From Phytohabitans rumicis (lineage in GTDB: Bacteria > Actinomycetota > Actinomycetes > Mycobacteriales > Micromonosporaceae): 64,000 nucleotides of DNA. Every line of letters begins with the position of its first letter. The first letter of the stretch is position 1. The notes beneath the pieces were generated by a model, which did no database searches, was not told where the DNA came from, and was given only the letters and a program-made list of their open reading frames with translations. Shown one piece after another: positions 1 to 8,939 of the stretch. The position numbers and the translations under genes were made by a program. The DNA is taken from NCBI RefSeq assembly GCF_011764445.1, contig NZ_BLPG01000001.1, forward strand, positions 930,001 through 994,000, read 5' to 3'.

Positions 1-999
1 CCGGGGGTCGCCGACCGGCAGCGGCTCGCCGTCCAGGGTGAGGGTGCCCGCGGTGGCTGCCGCGAGACCGGCCAGCAGAGCCTCCAGGTCGGCCTGGCCA
101 TTGCCGTCGACACCGGCCATCCCGACGATCTCGCCGCCCGCGACCGCGAGGTCGAAGCCGTCCAGCCGCCCCCGCGACACCCCGTCGACGCGCAGCCGCT
201 CCAGCGATCGCGCCCGGGTCGGCGCCGGGATCGGCGGTTGCGTCGCGGGCGGTGCCGGTGGCGCGTCGGCCGGCGACGCGCCCACCATCAACCGGGCCAG
301 GCCGGCGCGGTCGTGGTCGCGTACCGGCGTGCCGCCGAGCGCCACCTGGCCCCGGCGCAGCACGGTGACCCGGTCGCAGCCGGTGAAGACCTCGCCGAGC
401 CGGTGCGTGATGATGACGACCGCACGGCCCTCCTCGGCCAACCGGCGGCAGACCGACAGCAGCCGTTCGGCTTCGGCGTCGACGAGGACCGCGGTGGGCT
501 CGTCGAGGATGAGCAGGCGGGCGTCGGCGTCGAGGGCGCGGATCAGCTCCAGGCGCTGCTGCTCACCGACCGACAGCTGCCCGGCCGGCACGTCGGCGCG
601 GATGGCGAGGCCGTACCGGTCCGCCAGCCGCTCGACGCGCTCCCGGGCGGCTTTGGCCCGCGGCCGGATCCGCCCCTCGGGCCGGGCCAGCGCCAGGTTC
701 TCCCCCGCGGTCAGCGTCGGCACCAGCGTGAAGTGCTGCTGCACCATGGCGACGCCGGCGCCGCGCAGGTCACGCGCCGCGAACCGCCGTACCGGCTGGC
801 CGTACACGCTCACCGAGCCGGCGTCCGGGCGGTCGAGACCGGCCAGGATGCGCACCAGCGTGGTCTTGCCGGCGCCGTTCTCGCCGAGCAGCGCATGCAC
901 CTCGCCCGGCGCCACCTCGAAGTCCACTGAGGACAGCGCCACGGTCGAGCCGAAGGCACGGGCGACGCCGGTCATCGAGACGGCGGCGGGCGGGCTCAC
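1..999 (-). CDS. ABC transporter ATP-binding protein, sugar/nucleoside type (C-terminus outside window)
   Basis: This is the 5' 333 codons of an ATPase that probably energises uptake together with the adjacent BMP lipoprotein. On the reverse strand I read a Walker A (GENGAGKTT, about residues 40-48), the Q-loop context VQQHF, an ABC signature (SVGEQQRLEL) and Walker B (LILDEPTAVL). A second ATPase domain begins near residue 275. Tandem ATPase domains fit the RbsA/YufO class that works with BMP-family binding proteins. The GTG start at 997-999 overlaps the TGA of the upstream lipoprotein gene by four bases, so the two are translationally coupled. The rest of the second ATPase domain and any permeases lie beyond base 1. 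The family call is firm; the substrate is not determined. Confidence 0.9.
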   Translation of the reverse strand, partial: MSPPAAVSMTGVARAFGSTVALSSVDFEVAPGEVHALLGENGAGKTTLVRILAGLDRPDAGSVSVYGQPVRRFAARDLRGAGVAMVQQHFTLVPTLTAGENLALARPEGRIRPRAKAARERVERLADRYGLAIRADVPAGQLSVGEQQRLELIRALDADARLLILDEPTAVLVDAEAERLLSVCRRLAEEGRAVVIITHRLGEVFTGCDRVTVLRRGQVALGGTPVRDHDRAGLARLMVGASPADAPPAPPATQPPIPAPTRARSLERLRVDGVSRGRLDGFDLAVAGGEIVGMAGVDGNGQADLEALLAGLAAATAGTLTLDGEPLPVGDPR

Positions 1000-2018
1000 T
1001 TCCCGGCGAACGGCACGGTGAACGCCCCGCTCTTGACGTCGGCCAGCTTCTGCTCGTACGTCGTCATCACCGCCGCCGGAATCTTGCTCTGCCAGGCCGG
1101 GTTGATGACGACATCCATCCCGCCGTCCTTCATGCCCACCTCGTAGTACCGCGTGGGGTTCACCTTGCCGGCGGCGACGTCCGCGACCATCTGCCCGAAC
1201 GTCTTGTCCAGGTTCCAGGTGAACGACACCAGCACCGAGTCGGCGAGCCCGGACATGTCGCCGACGTAGCCCGCGGCGACCGCCTTGCGCTCCTTCGCCG
1301 CCTCGATCTGCCCGAAGGTCGGGCCCTGCCCGCACCCGACGAACATCGTGGCACCCTGGTCGGCCTGGGACAGCGCGGCCTCCTTCGCCTTCTGCACGTC
1401 GACCCAGTCGCCGACCGCCACGAAGGAGCCCGTCGTCGCCGGCCGGACCAGCTTGGCGCCGGCCAGGTAGGCGTTGTACATCGCGCGGCACACCGGGATG
1501 TCGAAGCCGCCCGCGCCGGCCACCTTGCCGCTGCCGGTCGCGCCCGCGCCGAGGATGCCCTCCAGGTAGGTCGCCTCCCAGAACGGCTGGGAGTAGTCGG
1601 CGACGTTGTCCTTCACGTCGCCGAAGCCGCCGGCGTACGCGAAAATCGTCTTCGGGAAGTCCTTGGCCACCTTCTTGACGTCGTCGCCGTAGTTGAACGA
1701 GTGCGCGATGATCGGGTTGTAGCCCTTCTCCGCGAGGTCGCGCAGCGCCCGCTCGGCGTCCGCCCCCGGCGGCACGTTCTCCTGCGCCACGAAGTCGGAG
1801 ATGACCCCGTCGGCCTTCAGCTTCTGCGCGCCGGTCAGGGCGGCCTCACCCCACGAGCCGTCCTTGAACTGCGGGCTGTAGACAATGGCCAGCTTGGGTT
1901 TCGCGGCGGCGGTGGCGTCCGCGGACGCCGTCTCCTTCTTGCCTGCGTCGCCGCAGGCCGCCGTCGCGAGGAGGGCGGCGGCGAGCGACGCGGCAAAGGC
2001 TATGCGGGTACGGGTCAT
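996..2018 (-). CDS. BMP-family ABC transporter substrate-binding lipoprotein
   Basis: This is a 340-residue extracytoplasmic binding protein of the basic membrane protein (PnrA/BmpA-like) family, which usually binds nucleosides, purines or related heterocycles. The N-terminus has a lipoprotein signal with a lipobox ending ATAAC, so Cys22 would be lipidated. The mature part carries the family pattern: AIVYSPQFKDGSWGEAALTG near the N-terminus, then IIAHSFNYGDD, and a hinge and C-lobe containing GGFDIPVCRAM. It is the first gene of a minus-strand operon with the downstream ATPase. It is divergent from the XRE-cupin regulator at 2150, which could control it. The location beside an N-heterocycle-type catabolic island suggests a related substrate, by inference. 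Confidence 0.92.
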   Translation of the reverse strand: MTRTRIAFAASLAAALLATAACGDAGKKETASADATAAAKPKLAIVYSPQFKDGSWGEAALTGAQKLKADGVISDFVAQENVPPGADAERALRDLAEKGYNPIIAHSFNYGDDVKKVAKDFPKTIFAYAGGFGDVKDNVADYSQPFWEATYLEGILGAGATGSGKVAGAGGFDIPVCRAMYNAYLAGAKLVRPATTGSFVAVGDWVDVQKAKEAALSQADQGATMFVGCGQGPTFGQIEAAKERKAVAAGYVGDMSGLADSVLVSFTWNLDKTFGQMVADVAAGKVNPTRYYEVGMKDGGMDVVINPAWQSKIPAAVMTTYEQKLADVKSGAFTVPFAGK

Positions 2019-2149
2019 CGGCGCGGCTCCTCGATCGGTGTTGAGCCGAGACGGTAGGAGTGGCCGGTCACGTGAGCGTGTGCGGCTTGTTTCGGCCGGG
2101 AAAATCGCGATTGCTGGCAGCTATCGACGCCGGCCGCCAAGATGGACCG

Positions 2150-2782
2150 GTGGAAGACGCTCAGGAGCACATCGACGGGCAGGGCGGGGTTCGCCTCGGT
2201 ACTGACGTCGCCGTCGCCGTCGGCCGGTCCGTGCAGCAGGCCCGGCGCCGGGCCGGCCTGTCGATGCGGGTGCTCGCCGCCAAGGCCGACCTGTCCCAGC
2301 CGTTCCTGTCGAACATCGAGAATGGACGGTCGATGCCGAGCGTGGCGACACTGTACAAGCTGGCCGGCGCCCTCGGCCTGGCGCCGTCGGAGCTGCTGCC
2401 GCCCGCTGACGACGGCGACATCACCGTGACCCGGGCCGGCGGCGGCGTCCCGAGCGCGGTCGACGAATCGCCCGGTGTCGCGCCCAACTGGCTGCTGGCC
2501 GGCGCGCCCGGGCGGCTGCTGGAGGTGCGCCGGTTCGTCATCGCGCCGGGCCAGCCCACCGGCGGCTGGTTCGAGCATCCGGGCGAGGACTTCGTGCACC
2601 TGACCGAGGGCGCGCTGACCGTCGAGTTCGCTTCGGGCCGGTCCGAGCGGTTGCAGGCGGGCGACTCGCTCTGGCACACCGGCACGGTGCCGCACCGCTG
2701 GCGGGCCGGGCGCGGCCGCGGCGCGCACCTGCTGCTGGTCACCGCCCGCGCACCGGAGCCGGCTCCGCGCGCACACGGCTGA
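2150..2782 (+). CDS. XRE-family regulator with C-terminal cupin domain (first copy)
   Basis: This is a DNA-binding regulator of about 210 residues. The N-terminal helix-turn-helix spans QQARRRAGLSMRVLAAKADL through SNIENGRSMPSVATLYKLA, and a C-terminal double-stranded beta-helix (cupin) includes a GEDFVHLTEGALTVEF stretch. XRE-cupin proteins commonly sense a pathway metabolite. An open frame continues up to 2060, but the GTG at 2150 places the HTH at the usual distance from the N-terminus. The gene lies between the divergent BMP transporter and the amidohydrolase-ABC operon. A short inverted pair, GGTAGGAG (2052-2059) and CTCCTACC (2791-2798), flanks it. A second regulator of the same architecture is at 10122-10691. 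Confidence 0.88.
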   Translation: MEDAQEHIDGQGGVRLGTDVAVAVGRSVQQARRRAGLSMRVLAAKADLSQPFLSNIENGRSMPSVATLYKLAGALGLAPSELLPPADDGDITVTRAGGGVPSAVDESPGVAPNWLLAGAPGRLLEVRRFVIAPGQPTGGWFEHPGEDFVHLTEGALTVEFASGRSERLQAGDSLWHTGTVPHRWRAGRGRGAHLLLVTARAPEPAPRAHG

Positions 2783-2894
2783 GCCGATAGCTCCTACCAA
2801 TTCCAGCCGGGCGACCGCACAACCCAGCGCGGCGGGACCACCGAAACGGACGCGTCACCCGGGCGAAACCCCGGCGAGCACGTGCGCCAACCAC

Positions 2895-2915
2895 ATTGTT
2901 GGTGTGGTGAACATC
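2895..2915. promoter_or_regulatory. Operator-like palindrome, copy 1, over the amidohydrolase start
   Basis: The segment reads ATTGTTGG-N5-TGAACATC and overlaps the GTG start at 2904. Its right part, TTGGTGTGGTGAACATC, matches 16 of 17 bases of the motif over the isochorismatase start (13867-13887). It also closely matches the perfect palindrome at 10102-10122. I infer a shared site for one of the two XRE-cupin regulators. Confidence 0.6.
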
Positions 2916-4120
2916 GGGACCTGGCTACGCGGTGCCCGACTGGCGGACGGCACGCCGGCGGACGTCCACATCGAGGCCGGCCGGATCACCGACGTGGTGC
3001 GCGACCCACCCGCGACCACGACCGGTGATCTTGACGGCTATGTCCTGCTACCGTCCTTCGTGGAGCCGCACGCGCACCTCGACAAGGCGCTCACCGCGGC
3101 CCGCGTACCCAATCCCGCCGGCGACCTGCGCGGCGCCATCGAGGCGATGGCCGCGGCGGCCGGGTCCTTCAGCACCGCGGACATCGCCGCCCGCGCGGAC
3201 GCCGCGCTGCGGGTCATGCTCGCGCACGGTACGACGGCCGTGCGCACCCACGTGGACGTGGGCACCTCGACCGGCATGCGGGCGGTGGCCGCACTCGCCG
3301 ACGTGCGCGAACGCTGGGCCGGCACCGTCGACGTGCAGGTGGTGGCCCTGGTCGGCCGGCCCTGGACGGGCCGGGCGGCGCCGACCTGCGCCAGGCGCTG
3401 CGCGAGGGGGCGGACGTCGCCGGCGGCTGCCCGCACCTGGACCCGGATCCGGACCGCGCGGTCGGCATCTGCCTGGACATCGCCGGTGCCGCGGGGGCGC
3501 CGCTCGACCTGCACACCGACGAGACGCTCGACCCGGCCATGCTGACCCTGCCGGTGCTCGCGGATCTGGTGCTGCGCACCGGTTTCCCGCACGGCGTGAC
3601 GGCCAGCCACTGCGTGAGCCTCGGCGTGCAGCCGGACGAAGTGCAGCGCGCGGTCGCCGACAAGGTCTCCGAGGCGGGCGTCGCGGTGGTGGCCCTGCCC
3701 CAGACGAACCTCTTCCTGCAGGGCCGCCGGCAACCGGTGGCGACGCCGCGCGGCCTGACCGCGGTGCACGCGCTGCGCCGGGCCAGGGCCACCGTGGCGG
3801 CCGGCGGCGACAACCTGCGCGACCCGTTCCATCCGATGGGCCGTGGCGATCCGCTGGAGGTCGCCGCGCTCATGGTGACCGCCGGCCATCTGGACACAGT
3901 GGACGCCTTGGCGACGGTCACCGCCGAGGCCCGTACGGCGCTGCGGCTGCCGGCGGTGGCGATCGCCCCGGGTATGCCGGCCGACCTCGTGGCGCTGCGC
4001 GGCGCCAACCTCCTGGACGCGCTGGCCGCTGCCGACCAGCAGCGGCGGGTATGGCGTGCCGGGCGACTCGTCGCCCGGACCACGGTCAGCCGCGAACTGT
4101 CCCTTTCGGAGGACACATGA
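2904..4120 (+). CDS. Amidohydrolase, cytosine/creatinine deaminase-like (frameshifted in this sequence)
   Basis: This is a metal-dependent hydrolase of the amidohydrolase superfamily, of about 405 residues when the frame is repaired. The first part contains the metal-binding signature FVEPHAHLDKAL typical of the cytosine deaminase group, and THVDVGTS. The second part has GVTASHCVSLG, LPQTNLFLQGR and GGDNLRDPF, the late metal-ligand and substrate-loop motifs. The frame changes by one base at the C run near 3360-3362. Restoring one C gives a continuous GRPLDGPGGADLRQAL. The GTG start at 2904 lies in an operator-like palindrome. The stop overlaps the ATPase start (ATGA at 4117-4120). It probably deaminates or opens the ring of the compound imported by the downstream ABC system. 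Confidence 0.85.
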
Positions 4121-4845
4121 CCGCACTCGTGTTCGACGACGTCGGCAAGACGTTCGCGGATGGCACGCAGGCGCTCACCGACGCCCGCTTCGCGGTCGCC
4201 GCGGGCGAGTTCGTCTCCGTGGTCGGCCCGTCCGGCTGCGGAAAGAGCACGCTCCTGCGCATCGCCAGCGGCCTCGACCAGGCCACCTGCGGCGCGGTCG
4301 AGGTCCGCGCCACCAACCTCGGGTACGTCTTCCAGGATCCGACCCTACTGCCGTGGCGCTCGGTACGGTCCAACGTGGAGCTTCTCGCCGAGCTGCACGG
4401 CATCGACAAGGCGGAGCGGCGCCGGCGGGCCACCGAGGCTATCGAGCTGGTCGGCCTGGTCGGCTTCGAGAAGCACCTGCCGCACGAGTTGTCCGGCGGC
4501 ATGCGGATGCGGGCGTCGCTGGCCCGCTCGCTCACGCTCCAGCCGGACGTCTTCCTCTTCGACGAGCCGTTCGGCGCGCTCGACGAGATCACCCGGGAAC
4601 GGCTCAACGACGAGCTGCTGCAGCTGTTCACGGCCCGGGGCTTCGCCGCCCTGTTCATCACACACTCGGTGCTGGAGGCCGTCTTCCTGTCCTCCCGGGT
4701 GCTGGTGATGACCGGCCGCCCGGGGCGGGTACAGGCGGAGGTGGCGGTGCCGTTCGACTACCCGAGGCGGCCGTCGCTGCGGTTCACCGCGGAGTTCGCG
4801 GCGCTGTGTGGCGAGGTCTCCGCCCACCTGCGAGATGCGTCGTGA
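4117..4845 (+). CDS. ABC transporter ATPase, nitrate/sulfonate/pyrimidine type
   Basis: This is a 242-residue ATPase of the SsuB/TauB/ThiZ group. Walker A is GPSGCGKST near residue 40, the Q-loop is FQDPTLLPW, the signature is ELSGGMRMRASLAR and Walker B is VFLFDEPFGALD, followed by a His-loop (ITHSVLEA). The Q-loop and the LLPWR stretch are characteristic of this subfamily. It overlaps the amidohydrolase stop by ATGA and the permease start by GTGA (4842-4845), so four genes are translationally coupled. With the permease and the NMT1-like lipoprotein it forms a complete importer. The substrate is inferred, from the deaminase and FAD oxidase beside it, to be a small nitrogenous ring compound. 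Confidence 0.93.
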   Translation: MTALVFDDVGKTFADGTQALTDARFAVAAGEFVSVVGPSGCGKSTLLRIASGLDQATCGAVEVRATNLGYVFQDPTLLPWRSVRSNVELLAELHGIDKAERRRRATEAIELVGLVGFEKHLPHELSGGMRMRASLARSLTLQPDVFLFDEPFGALDEITRERLNDELLQLFTARGFAALFITHSVLEAVFLSSRVLVMTGRPGRVQAEVAVPFDYPRRPSLRFTAEFAALCGEVSAHLRDAS

Positions 4846-5627
4846 CCGCGTCCACCCGGATCCTTCCCCCGGTCGGGGTGTTCGCGCTCTTCATCGGCTT
4901 CTGGTACGTCATCACGTACGCCGTCCTCGACCCCACCCGCCGGTTCCTGCTGCCGGCGCCGCACGAGGTGGTCAAGGTCGGCTTCCTGGACGAGCGCAAC
5001 CTGACCGACCTGCTCGGCGGGCTACGCCTGACCACCGAGGTCGCGCTGCTGGGCCTGGGCATCGCGATGGCGCTGGGGGTCGCCGTCGCGCTCCTGATGA
5101 GCCAGGCGCGCTGGCTGGAACTGTCGCTGTACCCCTGGGCGGTGGTGCTGCAGACCATCCCGATCCTCGCGCTGGTGCCGCTCATCGGCTTCTGGATGGG
5201 CTTCGGCATGGACGGCCGGGTGGTGGTGTGCGTGCTCATCGCGCTGTTCCCCATCATCGCCAACACCCTCTTCGGCCTGCAGGCCGCCGAGGCGGGACTG
5301 CACGACCTGTTCACCCTGCACGGGGCGAACCGGCTGACCCGGCTGCGCAAGCTGCTGATCCCGGCCAGCCTGCCGGCCATGTTCGCCGGCTTCCGGATCT
5401 CGGCCGGGCTGTCGGTCATCGGCGCGATCGTCGGCGACTTCTTCTTCAAACAAGGGGACCCCGGCCTCGGCATCCTCATCGACCTGTACCGCTCGCGGCT
5501 GCAGTCCGAGCGGATGTTCGCCGCCATCATCCTGTCCAGCCTGCTGGGCATCGCGGTGTTTCTGTTCTTCGGCTGGCTGGGCCGGCGGGTTGTCGGCCGC
5601 TGGTACCACGCCGGCCGCGGTCACTGA
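4842..5627 (+). CDS. ABC transporter permease, SsuC/ThiX-like
   Basis: This is a 261-residue inner-membrane permease with about six hydrophobic segments and the EAA-type coupling loop, seen as LHGANRLTRLRKLLIPASLP around residues 155-175. The GTG start at 4842 overlaps the ATPase stop. The sequence ends in a hydrophobic segment and a short basic tail. It pairs with the ATPase at 4117 and the binding lipoprotein at 5645. Family assignment rests on the EAA loop, the size and the gene order. The exact ligand cannot be read from the permease. Confidence 0.92.
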   Translation: MTASTRILPPVGVFALFIGFWYVITYAVLDPTRRFLLPAPHEVVKVGFLDERNLTDLLGGLRLTTEVALLGLGIAMALGVAVALLMSQARWLELSLYPWAVVLQTIPILALVPLIGFWMGFGMDGRVVVCVLIALFPIIANTLFGLQAAEAGLHDLFTLHGANRLTRLRKLLIPASLPAMFAGFRISAGLSVIGAIVGDFFFKQGDPGLGILIDLYRSRLQSERMFAAIILSSLLGIAVFLFFGWLGRRVVGRWYHAGRGH

Positions 5628-5644
5628 CGTCACTGGAGGTATAT

Positions 5645-6817
5645 ATGTCCTATCGTCTTACCGCCGGCGTGGCCGGCTTGGCGGTCGCCCTCGTCCTCGC
5701 CGGCTGCGGCGGGGACGACGAGGAGGCCGACGCGTCCGCCCCGCTGGCCTCCGCCGCGGCGCCCGGCAGCGCCACCTACCTGGCCGACGTGTGTCCGTCC
5801 ACGGTGGTCGTACAGACCGACTGGAACCCGGAGAGCGAGCACGGCGGCACGTACGAACTCGTGGGGCCCAACCCGAGCATCGACGCTGACAAGAAGCGTG
5901 TTACCGGGACTCTGGTCGCGCACGGCGGCGTCGACACCGGCGTGCGGATCGAGATCCGAGCGGGCGGCCCGGCGATCGGCTTCCAGCAGGTCAGCGCCCA
6001 GATGTACGCCGACCCCTCCATCACGCTCGGCTACAACGCCAGCGACGAGGCGATCGCCCTGTCCAAGACGCAGCCGACGATCGGCGTCTTCGCCGGCCTC
6101 GAGAAGAGCCCGCAGATCATCATGTGGTCGCCGGACAAGCACCCGGACTGGAGGAGCATCGCCGACATCGGCAAGACCGACACCAAGGTGCTCTACTTCC
6201 AGGGCGCGGTCTACATGGACTACCTGACCGGCAACGGCACGCTCAAGAAGAGCCAGGTCGACGGCTCCTACGACGGCGCCCCGGCGAACTTCGTGGCCTC
6301 CGGCGGCGAGTTCGCCCAGCAGGGCTTCGCCACCGCCGAGCCGTACATCTACGAGAACGAGGTCACCGCCTGGAAGAAGAAGGTGACCTACCAGCTCATC
6401 GCCGACGCCGGCTTCGACTTCTACCAGAACATGCTCGGCGTACGGGCCGGCGATCTGCAGAAGCTGACGCCCTGCCTGAAGAAGCTCGTGCCCATCCTGC
6501 AACAGTCCTATGTCGACTTTCTCGGCGCGCCGGACGAGACCAACGCGTTGATCCTGAAGCTGGTCGAGGAGTACAACAACGGCTGGACGTACACCAAGGG
6601 GGTGGCCGACTACTCGGTGCGGACGATGAAGGAGCTCGGCATCGTCGGCAACGGCAAGGACAGCGCCATCGGCAACTTCGACGACGCCCGGGTGCAACAC
6701 CTGATCGAGATCACCGGGCCGATCTTCACCGCGCAGAACAAGGAGATGAAGGCCGGCCTCAAACCGTCCGACATCGTCACCAACGAGTTCATCGACCCGT
6801 CCATCGGGCTGAAGTAG
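5645..6817 (+). CDS. NMT1/ThiY-like ABC substrate-binding lipoprotein
   Basis: This is a 390-residue extracytoplasmic binding protein. A lipoprotein signal ends in VLAGC near residue 20. The mature protein has the DWNPESEHGGTYEL stretch that matches the aromatic, histidine-containing entry motif of the THI5/NMT1 family, whose members bind pyrimidine precursors of thiamine, riboflavin and other ring compounds. A good ribosome binding site (TGGAGG) precedes ATG 5645. It follows the permease by 17 bases and overlaps the FAD oxidase start by one base (TAGTG at 6815-6819). Conserved aromatics and acidic residues suggest a polar heterocyclic ligand. That is inference. Confidence 0.87.
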   Translation: MSYRLTAGVAGLAVALVLAGCGGDDEEADASAPLASAAAPGSATYLADVCPSTVVVQTDWNPESEHGGTYELVGPNPSIDADKKRVTGTLVAHGGVDTGVRIEIRAGGPAIGFQQVSAQMYADPSITLGYNASDEAIALSKTQPTIGVFAGLEKSPQIIMWSPDKHPDWRSIADIGKTDTKVLYFQGAVYMDYLTGNGTLKKSQVDGSYDGAPANFVASGGEFAQQGFATAEPYIYENEVTAWKKKVTYQLIADAGFDFYQNMLGVRAGDLQKLTPCLKKLVPILQQSYVDFLGAPDETNALILKLVEEYNNGWTYTKGVADYSVRTMKELGIVGNGKDSAIGNFDDARVQHLIEITGPIFTAQNKEMKAGLKPSDIVTNEFIDPSIGLK

Positions 6818-8166
6818 TGGCGCGATCGGCTCTTCCGACGGACCGCCGGCCCATCGAGCCGGCGGTCCTGGACACCCTGGCCGCCGACCTGACGTCCGCG
6901 TTCGGCGCCGCGGCGGTCTGGCGGGACGAGACCACCCGCCTGACCGCCTCCACCGACTGGGCCCACATGAGCCCGGTCCTGTCGCCGCTGCTGCCCGCCG
7001 GCGTCGCGGACATCGTGGTACGTCCACCGGACGCGGACGGGATCGCGCTGGCCGTCGCGATCGCCCACCGGCACCGGGTGCCCGTCACCCCGCGCGGCCA
7101 GGGCACCGGCAACTACGGGCAGGGCATCCCCTTGTACGGCGGCCTGGTGCTGGACACCAGCCGGGCGGACCGGATCCTGTCCGTCGCGGACGGGGCCATC
7201 ACCGCCGAGGCCGGCGCCACGTTCGTCGCGATGGAGAAGGCCGCCCGCGCCACCGGCCAGGAACTGGCCATCATGCCGTCCACTGTGGGCAGCACGATCG
7301 GTGGCTTCATCGCCGGTGGGGCCGGTGGCACCGGCTCGCTGGCCAACGGCGCGATCTGGGACGGCTACCTGCTCCAGCTCATGGTGGCGGCCTGCGCCGA
7401 CGAGCCACGCCTGCTGCCGGTGCCGTACCCGGAGAACACGGCGATGGCGCACGCGTTCGGCACCAGCGGAGTCATCGCGGTCGCGACCGTGGCGCTGCGT
7501 CCGGCCCAGCCGTGGACGGCCGTGTTCGCCGCGTTCGGCCGCCTCGACGACGCGGTCGGCGCCGGCGAGGAGCTCTTCGTATTGGCGCCGACCCCGCGCC
7601 TGCTCTCCCTCGACGAGCCGGGCGTCGTCGCCACGTACCGCCCCGCCGACCCGGCCATGCCGGCCTTCAACTTCAGCCTGCGCGGCATCGTCGCCGAGCC
7701 GAGCGTCCCGCACGTCGAGGCGGTCGTCGCGCGCCACGGCGGCACGGTCACCGCGGTACGCCCGAAGGGCCCCGCGCTGCTCACATCGCTGTCGTTCAAC
7801 CACGTGACGCACCGGGTTCGCAAGCTCCGCCCGGAGCTGACCCACCTGCAGTGCATGGGCGACGGGTTGACTCGGCGCCGCGGCGACGTGGCCCGGGTGG
7901 CGCCGTCGTCGCTGGTGCACCTGGAGGGCTTCCGCACCGCACACGGGCCGGACTGGGCGGGCATGCTCTTCTGCCGCTTCGAGGGCACCGACGCCCTGTA
8001 CGACACGATGGCCCGGCTCGCCACGGTCGACGTCGCGGTGAACGACCCGCACACCTGGGTGCTGCACCACAACCGGCTGGACCAGGTGCGCAGGGCCGCC
8101 GCGGTGTTCGACCCCGACGGCCTACTGAACCCGGGCAAGCTCCCCCGCCCCGACCCGGCGAGCTAG
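6817..8166 (+). CDS. FAD-binding oxidase/dehydrogenase (PCMH type)
   Basis: This is a 449-residue flavoprotein related to the vanillyl-alcohol oxidase and glycolate oxidase GlcD group. The FAD domain includes VTPRGQGTGNYGQGIPLYGG (about residues 89-108) and MPSTVGSTIGGFIAGGAGG, the pyrophosphate and isoalloxazine contacts. The C-terminus ends FDPDGLLNPGKL, the usual C-terminal signature. The histidine of some covalent-flavin members is not clearly in place, so the flavin may be non-covalent. It is the last gene of the amidohydrolase-ABC operon and converges on the creatininase gene, the two stop codons overlapping at 8163-8166. It may oxidise the imported compound or a ring-opening product. 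Confidence 0.88.
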   Translation: MARSALPTDRRPIEPAVLDTLAADLTSAFGAAAVWRDETTRLTASTDWAHMSPVLSPLLPAGVADIVVRPPDADGIALAVAIAHRHRVPVTPRGQGTGNYGQGIPLYGGLVLDTSRADRILSVADGAITAEAGATFVAMEKAARATGQELAIMPSTVGSTIGGFIAGGAGGTGSLANGAIWDGYLLQLMVAACADEPRLLPVPYPENTAMAHAFGTSGVIAVATVALRPAQPWTAVFAAFGRLDDAVGAGEELFVLAPTPRLLSLDEPGVVATYRPADPAMPAFNFSLRGIVAEPSVPHVEAVVARHGGTVTAVRPKGPALLTSLSFNHVTHRVRKLRPELTHLQCMGDGLTRRRGDVARVAPSSLVHLEGFRTAHGPDWAGMLFCRFEGTDALYDTMARLATVDVAVNDPHTWVLHHNRLDQVRRAAAVFDPDGLLNPGKLPRPDPAS

Positions 8167-8939
8167 GCCGGCGGGCTGGGGTCGAAGCGGGCGATCTCGC
8201 CCAGGGCCTCGCCCGCGGTGGCGAGCATCGCCTCGTAGTGGCGCCTGCCGTGCTCGGCCGTGGCCAGCGTGGGGTCGCCGATGGTGCCGTCCGTGCCGAA
8301 GTCGCCGCTGAGCCACCCGAACGCCACCGGCCCGCCGAACCGCACGTGCCGGAACCCGGCCAGGTGCTCCGGCACGTTGCGCCGGGCCTTGGCCATGTCG
8401 ACGAGGTCCGGCCGCAGGTGCAGCAGCACGGAGGTCTCGCCGATCCCACCGTGGATGCCCATCCCCAGTTCCTCGGCGGTGGACGCGCCCCCCTGGTCCG
8501 GCGGGACCGACGGGTGCATGACGAACGTTCGCAGTCCGTACGCCAGCCGCAGGTCGCGCGCGCATACCTGGAGCAGCGCGCTGTTGCCGCCGTGTCCATT
8601 GAGGAACACCAGGCGGCGTACCGGGGTGGCGGCGAGGCTGCGGCCCAGGTCGTCGAGGACGGCGGTGAGTGTGGCGGCGGACAGCCACAGGGTGCCCGGC
8701 GTGCCGGCGTGCTCGTTGGACTTCGAGTACGCCAGCGGCGGCAGCAGCCACAGGTCGTACCGGTCGCCGTACGCCGCCACCGCGTCGCGGGCCAGCGTCT
8801 GCGCGATCACCAGGTCGGTGACCAGTGGCAGGTGCGGCCCGTGCTGCTCGATCGACCCGACCGGCAGTACCGCGACCGCGTCCGGCGAGAGCCCCTGGAC
8901 GGCGGGCGCGCTGAGCTCCACGAACGCCCGGGCGCTCAC
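8163..8939 (-). CDS. Creatininase-family metallohydrolase
   Basis: This is a 258-residue member of the creatininase family, which includes creatinine amidohydrolase, the deformylase ArfB and the mycofactocin protease MftE. The metal motif PVGSIEQHGPHLPLVTD is at residues 26-42, giving likely ligands Glu31, His33 and Asp42. FLNGHGGN, another family signature, lies near residue 103, and GIHGGIGETS follows. The GTG start at 8937-8939 overlaps the stop of the flavin monooxygenase by GTGA. As the last gene of the seven-gene minus-strand operon it probably opens a cyclic amide or removes a formyl group. The genuine substrate cannot be told from sequence. Confidence 0.92.
   Translation of the reverse strand: MSARAFVELSAPAVQGLSPDAVAVLPVGSIEQHGPHLPLVTDLVIAQTLARDAVAAYGDRYDLWLLPPLAYSKSNEHAGTPGTLWLSAATLTAVLDDLGRSLAATPVRRLVFLNGHGGNSALLQVCARDLRLAYGLRTFVMHPSVPPDQGGASTAEELGMGIHGGIGETSVLLHLRPDLVDMAKARRNVPEHLAGFRHVRFGGPVAFGWLSGDFGTDGTIGDPTLATAEHGRRHYEAMLATAGEALGEIARFDPSPPA

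Noticed and set aside
3038-5633. Long open frames antisense to the amidohydrolase and ABC genes
   Set aside because: They are Arg/Gly/Pro-rich frames opposite well-supported genes and carry no recognisable motifs. Such frames are expected at this GC content.
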